From positions 62,001 to 126,000 of the forward strand of contig NZ_NEGG01000009.1 of NCBI RefSeq assembly GCF_002135295.1: a stretch of DNA of 64,000 nucleotides, in the 5' to 3' direction. The stretch's first letter is position 1, and each line of letters begins with the position of its first letter. The position numbers and the translations under genes are program-made. The notes under the pieces were generated by a model. It made no database searches, had not been told where the DNA came from, and worked only from the letters and a program-made list of their open reading frames with translations. The stretch comes from Acinetobacter sp. ANC 5054. GTDB taxonomy: Bacteria; Pseudomonadota; Gammaproteobacteria; Pseudomonadales; Moraxellaceae. Positions 17,401-24,872 of the stretch are shown in pieces.

Positions 17401-20097
17401 ACGAATATAGACATTGACTTCTATACTCTTGGTCGATGTACCAGAGAATGAAGGTTTCGTTTGATTGGTCTGTGGCACATTTGCCGGAACACTTAAAGTG
17501 CTAAGACGAGATAGGCCAGCGACAAAATTTGCAGTACCGAACAGGTCATCAATTTCTACCGAAGGTAATTTGGTATTTACAGTTTCTGAAACAGAAGTTG
17601 AATTACCCGCAGCATCCTGAGCCACAACGGTAACTTTATAGTCACCCTGACTCAAATTATCTTGAGGTTTAAATGTCCAAATACCATTTTCAACCTGAGT
17701 TATACCAGGGATGTCATTACCATATGAATCTTTAACAGTGACTTGAAGACTCGCGTCTTCATTTATTGTCCCAGTAAAATTTTGCTGATCATTATCATCC
17801 ATTTTTACTGTTTCATCGATCGTCACAATAGGTGCTGTTGCATCAATTGTGAACTCTGGATCAATAACATCCGCAGTATTTCCAGCCGCATCTGTTGCTG
17901 TGGCTTTAACTGAATATTGACCATCGACCAAAGCTTTTGACGAAGTATAGGTCCAATCAGTACCAATAACTTTAGCCTGACCTTGATCAACAGTAACGCC
18001 ATTTTTATCTTTAATAACTACATTTACAGTAGCACCAGCCTCTGTTGTACCCTTAAATTCAGGCATTGAATCATTTGTTAAATCAAGATCATCAATTTTT
18101 ATTTCTGGTTTAATCGTGTCTTTACCACCAACAACTTGAGTTGGGTCAGATGTATTACCTGCTGCATCAGTTGCCGTTACTTTGGCTATTTCACCATCTG
18201 TCACTGCTGGTGAAACTTTGATTTCAAACTGACCAGAAGCATCGGCTGTGCCTGAACCAATCAATTTTCCAGCTGGATCACGCACTTCAACTTTAGCACC
18301 GGCTTCAGTTTTACCTGTTACGACAGTACCTTCATCATTCAATGTTGCTTCTGGTGCTGCTGGCTTAGTTGTATCTTTTGCTGTTGCTTCTGCTGGCTCA
18401 GATTCATTACCTGCTTTGTCTGTCAACGTTACTTCTACAGTTTCACCATTGGTTAATGGTTCTTTTAGTTCAACATCAAAATTGCCTGATGAATCAACGG
18501 TACCTGTACCAATGACATCACCATTTTTATCTTTGACTTCGACAGTCGTACCTGCTTCACCTTTACCTGTAACGTGTGAACCATCATCTGTCATCGTAAC
18601 GTCAGTTGGTGCATCTGGTTTAGTGGTGTCTTTTGCTGTTGCTTCTGCAGGCTCAGATTCATTACCTGCTTTGTCTGTTAATGTTACGTCTACAGTTTCG
18701 CCATTGGTTAATGGTTCTTTTAGTTCAACATCAAAATTGCCAGATGAATCAACGGTACCTGTACCAATCACTTCACCATTTTTATCTTTAACTTCGACAG
18801 TCGTACCTGCTTCACCTTTACCTGTTACGTGTGAACCATCATCTGTTATCGCAACGTCAGTTGGTGCATCTGGTTTTAAGGTGTCTTTACCACCAACAAC
18901 TTGAGTTGGATCAGATGTATTAGCTGCTGCATCAGTTGCCGTTACATTGGCTGTTTCACCATCTATCACTGCTGGTGAAACATCAATTTCAAATTTACCT
19001 GAAGCGTCGGCTGTGCCTGAACCAATCAATTTTCCAGCTGGATCACGCACTTCAACTTTAGCGCCTGCTTCAGTTTTACCTGTTACGACAATACCTTCAT
19101 CATTCAATGTTGCTTCTGGTGCTGCTGGCTTCATTGTATCTTTTGCTGTTGCTTCCACAGGCGCAGATTCATTACCTGCTTTATCTGTCAACGTTACGTC
19201 AACAGTTTCGCCATTGGTTAATGGCTCTTTTAGTTCAACGTTAAAATTGCCTGATGAATCAACGGTACCTGTACCAATCACTTCACCATTTTTATCTTTA
19301 ACTTCGACAGTCGTACCAGCTTCACCTTTACCCGTAACATGTGAACCATCATCTGTTATCGCAACGTCAGTTGGTGCATCTGGTTTGGTTGTGTCTTTTG
19401 CAGTTACTTCGGTTGGTTCTGATTTATTACCCTCTTTATCTGTCAGGGTAACCTCAACTGTTTCGCCATTGGTTAATGGTTCTTTTAGTTCAACATCAAA
19501 ATTGCCTGATGAATCAACGGTACCTGTACCAATGACTTCACCATCTTTATCTTTGACTTCGACAGTCGTATCCGCTTCGCCTTTACCTGTAACGTGTGAG
19601 CCGTCATCTGTTATCGCAACGTTCGTTGGCGGATTTGGTTTTGTCGTATCTTTATCATGGCTTGAAGAATCTGAGCCACCACCAATTGCGGCACCCAATA
19701 AGCCTGCACCACCAGCACCCGCAATCCACGGTAAAATCACGCCCGTTAAAGAATCATTGTATAGTAACGGCTCAATTTCATCTAAAGGTTGATACTGAAT
19801 CACATCAGCAATATCACCATTTGCCGTTGTAAATTTCGCCCAATATAAAGTGCCATCATCATCTTCAAAAACTAAACTATTGTCTGGCATCGCAGCATTA
19901 AAATAGTTTTCAACTGTAATGATTTCCCCATTTTTTAAAGTAATAATTGCATCGTTACCATTTTTGGTAATTGAAGCAACATCTTCCTTTGCAATTTTTA
20001 CAACAATCACAGAATTTTCTGTTAAGCCAACATGATTTGATTCAATTTGATCCAAAACCTTATGGCTTTCTTTTGAAATTACAGAAATTTGCGGCAT
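11458..20097 (-). CDS. Giant Bap/BLP-type biofilm adhesin with Ig-like repeats
   Basis: A 2879-residue surface adhesin, similar in plan to Acinetobacter Bap-like proteins (BLP1-like). Residues 1 to about 145 are a BapA-type N-terminal prefix ending in a Gly/Ala-rich hydrophobic segment (LPWIAGAGGAGLLGAA). Residues about 148-2230 are a long series of Ig-like beta-sandwich modules of 84-96 residues in several sequence families, listed separately. Residues about 2230-2750 carry larger VCBS-like modules with GNxxTD motifs. The C-terminus (about 2750-2879) has GDDVMTSSAGNDQF and an acidic tail typical of type I secretion targets. The protein is acidic and contains almost no Cys. No secretion genes lie next to it. 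AAAAGAGGTT upstream gives a good ribosome binding site. Expected role: cell-cell and surface adhesion in biofilm. Confidence 0.93.
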   Translation of the reverse strand: MPQISVISKESHKVLDQIESNHVGLTENSVIVVKIAKEDVASITKNGNDAIITLKNGEIITVENYFNAAMPDNSLVFEDDDGTLYWAKFTTANGDIADVIQYQPLDEIEPLLYNDSLTGVILPWIAGAGGAGLLGAAIGGGSDSSSHDKDTTKPNPPTNVAITDDGSHVTGKGEADTTVEVKDKDGEVIGTGTVDSSGNFDVELKEPLTNGETVEVTLTDKEGNKSEPTEVTAKDTTKPDAPTDVAITDDGSHVTGKGEAGTTVEVKDKNGEVIGTGTVDSSGNFNVELKEPLTNGETVDVTLTDKAGNESAPVEATAKDTMKPAAPEATLNDEGIVVTGKTEAGAKVEVRDPAGKLIGSGTADASGKFEIDVSPAVIDGETANVTATDAAANTSDPTQVVGGKDTLKPDAPTDVAITDDGSHVTGKGEAGTTVEVKDKNGEVIGTGTVDSSGNFDVELKEPLTNGETVDVTLTDKAGNESEPAEATAKDTTKPDAPTDVTMTDDGSHVTGKGEAGTTVEVKDKNGDVIGTGTVDSSGNFDVELKEPLTNGETVEVTLTDKAGNESEPAEATAKDTTKPAAPEATLNDEGTVVTGKTEAGAKVEVRDPAGKLIGSGTADASGQFEIKVSPAVTDGEIAKVTATDAAGNTSDPTQVVGGKDTIKPEIKIDDLDLTNDSMPEFKGTTEAGATVNVVIKDKNGVTVDQGQAKVIGTDWTYTSSKALVDGQYSVKATATDAAGNTADVIDPEFTIDATAPIVTIDETVKMDDNDQQNFTGTINEDASLQVTVKDSYGNDIPGITQVENGIWTFKPQDNLSQGDYKVTVVAQDAAGNSTSVSETVNTKLPSVEIDDLFGTANFVAGLSRLSTLSVPANVPQTNQTKPSFSGTSTKSIEVNVYIRDANSKIIESGLAKLDAATGKWTYTPTVELVEGYYILEAISKDAAGNVSAPASKAFVIDTTDPVIEIQDTVLTNDVTPDVKGKTEIGSAVTVTVKKLNGDVIETGAATVDAKGNWTYNVKANLADGDYQFSANAKDKAGNVSDAVQSQVSVDTVAPTAAITIADNGAVKISFSEKVQGFDADDVQVTGGKISGLTQQADGSWIGQVVANGTDGSVASVTLDIAAGSYRDAAGNAGQAATATHNVASVDSTAPTATITIADNGTVKISFSEKVQGFDADDVQVTGGKIIGLTQQADGSWIGQVVANGTDGSVASVTLDIAAGSYRDAADNAGQAATATHNVASIDSTAPTATISIADTGAVKISFNEKVQGFDADDVQVTGGKISGLTQQADGSWIGQVVANGTDGSVASVTLDIAAGSYRDAADNAGQAATATHNVASIDSTPPALSIHDLDVTNDLTPTISGDVEIGSSVYVYIKNELGEVQIEGNASVFSNGTWTFTPSTDLFDGHFTVEAVAKDSAGNEASATDEFEINTIPPTVGIDDFDFFAASALAPVAAFAMRATVLSAPTIPQTNNNKQTFSGTSTKSVEVNINLYDAENKLIDSGKAQLDMTTGKWTFTPSITLPEGLLTLEAISVDVAGNVSAPSTKQFIVDITPPLIDIEEVGVINDPSASFGGKTEKGATVTVSIKDAAGAVVEIGKALVDSSGHWSYQSTSNLKDGAYTVEAVAKDTAGNVSKTASTTTTLDSTAQISISVDANTDGTATVRGKTEPGATVEITTPDGQKIPAIVDADGQFSATIPAPAAEGTYTATAKDPAGNTGSATADLDDTVAPKVEALEVDANTDGTATVTGKTEPGATVEITTPDGQKIPAIVDADGQFSAIVPAPAAEGTYTATAKDPAGNAGSATVDLDDTVAPKVEALEVDANTDGTATVTGKTEPGATVEITTPDGQKIPAIVDADGQFSATVPATAAEGTYTATAKDPAGNTGSATADLDDTVAPKVEALEVDANTDGTATVTGKTEPGATVEITTPDGQKIPAIVDADGQFSATVPATAAEGNYVATATDKAGNLGYANGDLNDNSVPVSPTAEVNQKDGATVFGKAQPGSEVTVYSQDGKQTLGNAVADVNGNYSINLQPALVDGEHVKVTAKDAGGESPAMNAQAPDLFAPDAPSAQVNATGTAVEGLTEANAIVTVYGGSKGTTPLGTAIADANGHYNIALVPALVDGEQVKVTAKDMGGESLATPALAPDLYAPATPFATLNSQGAVVTGTAEAASDITVYTADGKTVLGVGVADAAGNFSITLKTAVTDGQHILVTAKDDGGESAPKELIAPSVNMFAADNLVNAAINFEYPIEETRKTELFNVFDLINIGSKVHTGYFNIGDQEVGEATISVHTGSLVNLFDKAEMRLYVKNTDGSWKLIASNKDYGLLDFLGIFGEATSVRAKNLQSGEYKFEFVGGSAIGLATSVSANLSLKVFDTSVDPEVSHVEEAKGNVITDKDAIYGQDAVPEGSVVNSVNGKAVNGATTIQGNYGTLTINKDGSYSYKPKADVTAIGKAEVFTYTVLDPVSGKASSADLIIHIGTQSDLALKWNNADPTEHATTVVATNNVDIVGFDASNAISAGKSCSINYSWTFGFGGTKSGTTKITVSEGTIENVKVDFGSSQLISLLGNTKINVYDEKGKLVATTGASTLVDVIGLLPNGNSVTLTGLKAGTYTIQAETNKGISFAGSVSAVISRSIIDLDTFTVKSVANTETKGNLLTDNAGFGVDTVASKYTDLYVSKDGGLSFTHVSSTGTTITAKYGEMVVKSDGSYTYKLTDNNLSAGAAEQFTYKLVAPNGDISAATLTIKAGVNFSGSVGDDVMTSSAGNDQFTTKAGIDTVIYKVLNQADATGGNGHDTWNDFNKAEGDKVDIKALLQGQNVDKSNIDQFVSVKSDGKGNTVISIDRDGTGTKFGDKVELLTLKNTDVTLQDLLDHNQLLY
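13400..14160 (-). repeat. Three divergent Ig-like modules before the adhesin C-terminus
   Basis: Three modules of about 85 residues share the pattern V-x-G-x-A-x(5)-TVY and a repeated ALVDGEHVKVTAKD-GGES segment. They are more divergent from one another than the other arrays, suggesting older duplication. Confidence 0.75.
14160..15160 (-). repeat. Four tandem 252 bp modules of the adhesin
   Basis: Four near-identical 84-residue modules centred on VDANTDGTATV-GKTEPGATVEI. A landmark octamer (GCATCTAC) recurs at 14381, 14633, 14885 and 15137, exactly 252 bp apart. The near-identity at DNA level indicates recent or gene-converted duplication. Confidence 0.92.
16081..16945 (-). repeat. Three tandem 288 bp modules of the adhesin
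   Basis: Three near-identical 96-residue modules with KISFSEKVQGFDADDVQVTG (one copy has N in place of the first E). The landmark GCAATG recurs at 16340, 16628 and 16916, exactly 288 bp apart. Sequence type differs from the flanking Ig-like families. Confidence 0.92.
18105..19645 (-). repeat. Six Ig-like modules in A-A-B-A-A-B order
   Basis: Modules of about 85 residues (252-264 bp). Type A carries TDDGSHVTGKGEA-TTVEVKD; type B carries LNDEGxVVTGKTEAGAKVEV. From the N-terminus the order is A, A, B, A, A, B, so a three-module cassette of about 765 bp has been duplicated. Confidence 0.88.
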
Positions 20098-20214
20098 AGG
20101 TAGAACCTCTTTTATTTGAATTGCGCCGTTTTTGTGTTTTCTTATTTTTTTAGTGAATTGCTTTGTTTAATAATTCGTTTAAATACAATTCATTAAAAAC
20201 TTAATTTTTAATTG

Positions 20215-20230
20215 TGTGCTTTATATCACA
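20215..20230. promoter_or_regulatory. CRP/Vfr-like site, proximal to the adhesin
   Basis: TGTGCTTTATATCACA differs by one base from the TGTGA-N6-TCACA consensus. It lies about 118 bases upstream of the adhesin start codon. Confidence 0.5.
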
Positions 20231-20333
20231 GTTTGTATTTTTTTTGCACAATTGCTGGAATATTGTATTATTTTTGATTATTCAAAATTTTTTGTTTCTT
20301 AATTTTAAGCAATAAATAACAAATACTTATTTG

Positions 20334-20349
20334 TGTGATGAAAATCACA
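20334..20349. promoter_or_regulatory. CRP/Vfr-like site, distal, perfect consensus
   Basis: TGTGATGAAAATCACA matches TGTGA-N6-TCACA exactly. It is 119 bp from the proximal site, in the same intergenic region between the adhesin and the antiporter gene, both transcribed leftwards. Confidence 0.6.
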
Positions 20350-20407
20350 AAAAAATTGTAATTCTGAAAAATATAAAATCTTAAGATTTCCTGACTTTTT
20401 GGAAAAA

Positions 20408-20433
20408 AAAAGAAATACCGAAGTATTTCTTTT
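20408..20433 (-). terminator. Terminator of the Na+/H+ antiporter gene
   Basis: The minus-strand transcript forms GAAATAC-TTCG-GTATTTC, a stem with a UUCG tetraloop, followed by a run of nine Ts. Confidence 0.88.
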
Positions 20434-20464
20434 CATTCAAAAATAAAAATTGAAAAATTTATGA

Positions 20465-21964
20465 TTAGAAGTTTTCTGGATTTTCTAAACGACGCACTTC
20501 TTGTACTTTTTCAGGATTATGCACAGCTGCAACTCCGTCATCCGCTTTGGTATCTATCAACGCTTCAGGGTTATATACCGTAATCGTCTCATTACCATGT
20601 ACATCTTCACCCACAATATATTGAAAACCTTTTTTGTTCATTTTATAGCACAAACGTTGATACCAACCTTTAAAGCCCTTGGTTTCCACATTCGGGTTGT
20701 AATAAAAGGCATTCATTACTGCAGGCAAACCTAATCCACAGACTAGGCCTGACATCAATACCGCAATAAAGGTATATCCAATTAAGATACTACTGTATTC
20801 ACTCAGCTCTGGAATGTTAGCAACCGCCAAAATCAATGCCAGCGAAATACCACCACGCACACCACCCCACGATAAGATCGCCAAACTTCCGTTATAGCTT
20901 TTGTTACGAAAACTAGGGAAGAAAGCAAAAGAAAGATAATTTGCAGCAAATCGTGATGCATGCAGAATAATAAAGGCCACCATACCGCCTAAGATCAGGC
21001 TAATACTCAAATCTAGAATAAAGAGTTCCAGACCAATCAAAGTGAACAAGAACGAGTTAATGATTCCTTCGACAGTGTGCCAAAAATGGTTTACTTCTCG
21101 AATTTCACGATCTTGTAAAATTTCTTTCCATTTATTACCAACAATCAAACCACCAATAACGCAAGCAATTGGTGCAGAAGCATGCGCAAATAAAGCCACT
21201 AGATATGAACCACATGCCAGAAGTGCCGTGGTTAAAATGAGAGATTCCATTTCATGTTTACCACGAAGTAAACGTAAAACCCCAAGACCAAATGCCCAAC
21301 CAATAATAACCGCAACTACAATTTCATATAGCAACGTTTCCAATGTACCAAGAAGCGTAAAGTGTTCGCCTTGTAACACGTTCAACAATGTCATAAAGAC
21401 GGCAATACACATGGCATCATTGAACAACGACTCACCTTCAAGTTTAACGATCAAATGATGCGGTGCACGAACTGAACTTAACACCCCTTTAACCCCAATC
21501 GGGTCGGTCGCACCAAGTGCTGCACCCAATAAAAGCAATACAAGCAAGTCAACATGTTGCCCAATTAAAAATTGGTATCCATACAATGCTACACCGAAGA
21601 AGCCCGCGCAGAGCACTAAAGCAATACTGGCTAAAATACTGATTGGCTTCCAATGCAATCTTAAATCTGAAACTTTAAATTTGAGCGCAGATGAGGTCAA
21701 AATAAAACAAATAACACCATTAATTAAAAAATCATAAAAATCAATGTGCCGAACAGCTTCTTCAATATTATGTAAATTAATCGTAACAAATTGATTGCCG
21801 TTTAAAAGACTCGCCCCCCACTGCAATATAAAGACAAAAATAGCGGATACAATTGGAACACCAATGGCTTGAGGAAAACCTAATATTCGTTTATTAAAAA
21901 TTGTAGTTGCAATCGAAAGTGCAAAAATGACGGTAAAAACCTGAAGAAAAAAATAATTTCCCAT
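20465..21964 (-). CDS. Na+/H+ antiporter, NhaP/CPA1 type
   Basis: A 499-residue inner-membrane cation:proton antiporter with about twelve hydrophobic segments in residues 1-420 and a hydrophilic cytoplasmic tail of about 80 residues. CPA1 hallmarks are visible: ATDPIGVKG in the ion-binding helix near 150, and LEGESLFNDAMCIAVF about 25 residues later. It exchanges cytoplasmic Na+ or K+ for protons and supports pH and salt homeostasis. It is monocistronic, with its own terminator. Whether Na+ or K+ is preferred cannot be told from sequence. Confidence 0.9.
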   Translation of the reverse strand: MGNYFFLQVFTVIFALSIATTIFNKRILGFPQAIGVPIVSAIFVFILQWGASLLNGNQFVTINLHNIEEAVRHIDFYDFLINGVICFILTSSALKFKVSDLRLHWKPISILASIALVLCAGFFGVALYGYQFLIGQHVDLLVLLLLGAALGATDPIGVKGVLSSVRAPHHLIVKLEGESLFNDAMCIAVFMTLLNVLQGEHFTLLGTLETLLYEIVVAVIIGWAFGLGVLRLLRGKHEMESLILTTALLACGSYLVALFAHASAPIACVIGGLIVGNKWKEILQDREIREVNHFWHTVEGIINSFLFTLIGLELFILDLSISLILGGMVAFIILHASRFAANYLSFAFFPSFRNKSYNGSLAILSWGGVRGGISLALILAVANIPELSEYSSILIGYTFIAVLMSGLVCGLGLPAVMNAFYYNPNVETKGFKGWYQRLCYKMNKKGFQYIVGEDVHGNETITVYNPEALIDTKADDGVAAVHNPEKVQEVRRLENPENF

Positions 21965-22183
21965 TGTGTTCCCAATTTTGGTGCTGTTTCGCCTACATAT
22001 GAGACATGGATATTTCTAAAATAAATGCTATTTCAAAGCGCATTCAAAAACAAAATATTTTAACTAGTTTTTGCTAAATTACATGTATCGATTAAGTTTT
22101 TTCGCACATTCGATCAAGATGAATTAACATAGTGTCCAGTGCATAGATGGTATGCATTTTTCATTTTCCATATTTAATCTCCT

Positions 22184-22741
22184 ATGCATCAGACTATTAA
22201 AACTATTTTTCGCCTCTGCTTTGCCACTGTCATTTTTTTAGTGACAGCTGCGCTGGTTCTTACCTGCTTCAGTAAAACGCAGGAAATTATTTTGGCTGAC
22301 CAATATTTCAGTCAAGCTAAAACCATTTCACTCGACTCAACCACACATGAGCAATTGGTTTTAGTTTCAAATAATCAATCACCTGAAAATGCTATTTTTA
22401 TTTTGATCGCCAATAATGGTTATCTCGCTAAAATTCAGTGTGAACATTATCTGAATGATATTTGCTTAGATGATTTCAACAAATCGCATACCCGACAAAT
22501 TCAGCATATTGATCTTTTAAAAATTGGGCAATTCCAATATATCAAGCAAATCAGCTTTACTGACAGTCGCACACATCAAAAACAAGTTTTAAAATATAGT
22601 GATTCGCAACTGAAAATATTTTATCAAAATGATGTATCTGGGTTGAAATACATTGTATTTGGTATTGCATTATTTGCACTTGCCGCAATTTATACCAGCG
22701 TCCGTATCCTTCGAAACTTTAAATCATTTTTAAGCAAGTAA
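22184..22741 (+). CDS. Small two-helix membrane protein of unknown function
   Basis: A 185-residue protein with a hydrophobic segment at about 11-29 (signal anchor) and another at about 153-171 near the C-terminus. The polar middle domain, with Cys pairs in KIQCEHYLNDICLDD, probably faces the periplasm. No family is recognised. The start ATG follows CTCC, with no clear Shine-Dalgarno. It lies between the antiporter gene and a perfect palindromic terminator shared with the convergent metallopeptidase gene. Confidence 0.7.
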   Translation: MHQTIKTIFRLCFATVIFLVTAALVLTCFSKTQEIILADQYFSQAKTISLDSTTHEQLVLVSNNQSPENAIFILIANNGYLAKIQCEHYLNDICLDDFNKSHTRQIQHIDLLKIGQFQYIKQISFTDSRTHQKQVLKYSDSQLKIFYQNDVSGLKYIVFGIALFALAAIYTSVRILRNFKSFLSK

Positions 22742-22768
22742 GTTAATAAATAATAACAACATACATAT

Positions 22769-22798
22769 AAAAGAGGATGCATGCATCCTCTTTTATAT
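22769..22798. terminator. Bidirectional terminator (perfect palindrome)
   Basis: A 26-base perfect palindrome, AAAAGAGGATGCA and its complement, serves the membrane protein gene on the plus strand and the metallopeptidase gene on the minus strand. Confidence 0.88.
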
Positions 22799-22802
22799 TG
22801 GT

Positions 22803-23705
22803 CTAAATTGCTTGATTAAAGGTATCACAACTGTTGATATTTCCAGATTTTAGACCGACTTCAAACCACTTCATGCGCTGTGCACTACTACCATGAGTAA
22901 AGCTGTCTGGTACAACTTGTCCAGTCGCGCTTTTTTGTAAATAGTCATCACCAATTTTATGTGCCGCATCCATCGCTTCTTCAATATCACCCTGCTCAAG
23001 AAATTGAGTCCGCTCTTGATTTTTAGCTGCCCAAATTCCAGCAAAACAGTCTGCTTGTAGTTCTACGCGAACTGAAATTTGATTGGCTTGCGCTTTAGAA
23101 CTTTGAGCCTGAGCTTTTTGCGCCTGAGATGAGATACCTAACAAATTTTGTACATGGTGACCAACCTCATGTGCAACCACATAAGCTTGAGCAAAGTCAC
23201 CGGCTTGATCTTGACGCTGTAATTCCGTTTGGTTTTGTTCACCGCCAATACCCATCTGAGTACGCATATCTTTAAAGAATGCTGTATCGATATAAACCTT
23301 TTGATCTGCTGGACAATAAAACGGCCCCATCGCAGATTGCGCAGTACCACAGCCTGAATTCTCTGCACCACTAAACATGACCAATTTAGGCGGTTGATAC
23401 TGCGCATTCAGTTGTTCTTTAAATACTTGCGTCCAAGTATCTTCAGTATCAGCTAGCACCGTACCCACAAAATCAATCGCCTCTTGTTGCTCTGGTGTAG
23501 GATTGTCGATGCCCTTCACTTCAGCCGACGTTTGCTGTGTCACTTGCTTCGTCGCTTGATATGCTTGTTGTGGATCAACGCCAAAGAACTTCCAAGCAAC
23601 AAAGGCAACGACTAGCCCTAAAATACTAATTCCGCCCGCTTTGGCACCACCGCCACCGCGACGGTCTTCAACATTTGTACTTACTCTTCGACCTTTCCAG
23701 CGCAT
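22803..23705 (-). CDS. Neutral zinc metallopeptidase, YpfJ family
   Basis: A 300-residue protein of the PF04228 family. A basic N-terminus (MRWKGRR) and Gly-rich stretch precede one membrane helix (about 24-42), so the bulk is probably periplasmic. The zinc site HEVGH is at residues 179-183 within VVAHEVGHHVQNLLG, and ELQADCFAG about 40 residues later provides the expected third ligand. GCGTAQSAMGPFYCP is also characteristic. The substrate is unknown for this family. AAAAGGAAGATCACT gives a good ribosome binding site. It is followed by the shared palindromic terminator. Confidence 0.9.
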   Translation of the reverse strand: MRWKGRRVSTNVEDRRGGGGAKAGGISILGLVVAFVAWKFFGVDPQQAYQATKQVTQQTSAEVKGIDNPTPEQQEAIDFVGTVLADTEDTWTQVFKEQLNAQYQPPKLVMFSGAENSGCGTAQSAMGPFYCPADQKVYIDTAFFKDMRTQMGIGGEQNQTELQRQDQAGDFAQAYVVAHEVGHHVQNLLGISSQAQKAQAQSSKAQANQISVRVELQADCFAGIWAAKNQERTQFLEQGDIEEAMDAAHKIGDDYLQKSATGQVVPDSFTHGSSAQRMKWFEVGLKSGNINSCDTFNQAI

Positions 23706-23751
23706 AGTGATCTTCCTTTTATAAATGTTGTGATATCAATGCGTTTGAGGA

Positions 23752-24672
23752 TTAATCCTGTTTCGCTTTCATCTTTTGAATTAATGAAATCACGCACAGT
23801 ACAATGAGTCCCGCAATAAACCCTGTCACGAGATTAATTAAAGTCGGCGTCAATGCTCCCACAATACTGCCTACGCTTGGAATGTGTTCAGCATAATCCA
23901 CAGAGCCTTCAATAAAATGATGTAGCAAAGGGACACCATGAGTGATGATGCCGCCACCCACTAAAAACATTGCGATTGTTCCAACAATTGTCAGCGTTTT
24001 CATCAATTTTGGAGCAAACGCCAATAAACCACGACCAATCGTTTGTTTAAATGAAGATGCTTGTTGTGTGAGATAAAGTCCTAAATCATCAATTTTGACA
24101 ATCATTGCGACAAAACCATAAACACCAACCGTCATAACGACAGCAATGATGGATAAAACGATAACTTTATTGGTAAATGTAGCTGCTGCGACAGTCCCTA
24201 AAGAAATCACCACAATTTCTGCAGATAAAATAAAATCGGTACGGATTGCACCTTTGACTTTTTCTTTCTCAAAAGTCGCCAAATCTGTTTCGATATGGGT
24301 CATTTCTTCACGAGCAACTTCTTCTGTTTTGGCTTTTTTATGATGCAAACTATGCAGGACTTTTTCTACGCCCTCATAGCATAAGAACAAACCGCCAATC
24401 ATTAAAAGCGGCGTAATGAGCCAAGGTGCAACGACGCTAATCAAGAGTGCCGCAGGGACTAATATCAATTTATTAATAAACGAACCTTTCGCAACGGCCC
24501 AAACTACTGGCAATTCACGATCAGAACGCACACCGCTAACTTGCTGTGCATTTAATGCTAAATCATCTCCAAGCACGCCTGCTGTTTTTTTAGCAGCCAC
24601 CTTACTCATCACTGCGACGTCATCAAGTACAGTTGCTATATCATCAAGTAAGATTAATAAGCTACTCGCCAT
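23752..24672 (-). CDS. DUF808 family inner-membrane protein (YedI-like)
   Basis: A 306-residue membrane protein beginning [20 protein letters not shown], the conserved start of the DUF808/YedI family, then [22 protein letters not shown]. About six hydrophobic segments follow, at roughly 72-98, 148-190 and 225-300. Function is not established for the family. AAAGGATAACAATA precedes the ATG. It is the upstream neighbour of the metallopeptidase gene on the same strand, 46 bases away, so the two may be co-transcribed. Confidence 0.88.
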   Translation of the reverse strand: MASSLLILLDDIATVLDDVAVMSKVAAKKTAGVLGDDLALNAQQVSGVRSDRELPVVWAVAKGSFINKLILVPAALLISVVAPWLITPLLMIGGLFLCYEGVEKVLHSLHHKKAKTEEVAREEMTHIETDLATFEKEKVKGAIRTDFILSAEIVVISLGTVAAATFTNKVIVLSIIAVVMTVGVYGFVAMIVKIDDLGLYLTQQASSFKQTIGRGLLAFAPKLMKTLTIVGTIAMFLVGGGIITHGVPLLHHFIEGSVDYAEHIPSVGSIVGALTPTLINLVTGFIAGLIVLCVISLIQKMKAKQD

Positions 24673-24803
24673 TATTGTTATCCTTTGGGCATTTTTTAAT
24701 ATTCTAATTCGATTTAGCTAAAAATTTGTATTTAGTTTTTGATATAAAGAAAAAAATTAATCAATTTTCAGTCAATTGTGCCGAGTCAGTAACAATCAAA
24801 AAT

Positions 24804-24828
24804 AGAATGCCGTACAATGGGGCATTCT
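24804..24828 (+). other. Leader hairpin upstream of trpS
   Basis: AGAATGCC pairs with GGCATTCT about 45 bases ahead of the trpS start. There is no T-run, so it is not a classic terminator. It may be an RNA leader structure or an operator. No Trp-rich leader peptide is seen. Confidence 0.35.
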
Positions 24829-24872
24829 TTGAAATGCAGCCGTAGTATTTGACTACCACTTTGGAACAGATA

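Noticed and set aside
13400..19645. Regular repeats that could suggest a CRISPR array
   Set aside because: Periods are 252-288 bp, in frame and fully coding; there are no short direct repeats with unique spacers.
18248..19792. Long plus-strand open frames (over 200 residues) opposite the adhesin
   Set aside because: They mirror the tandem repeats of the adhesin in the antisense frame, have low-complexity Ser/Val/Pro composition and no independent ribosome binding sites or conserved domains.
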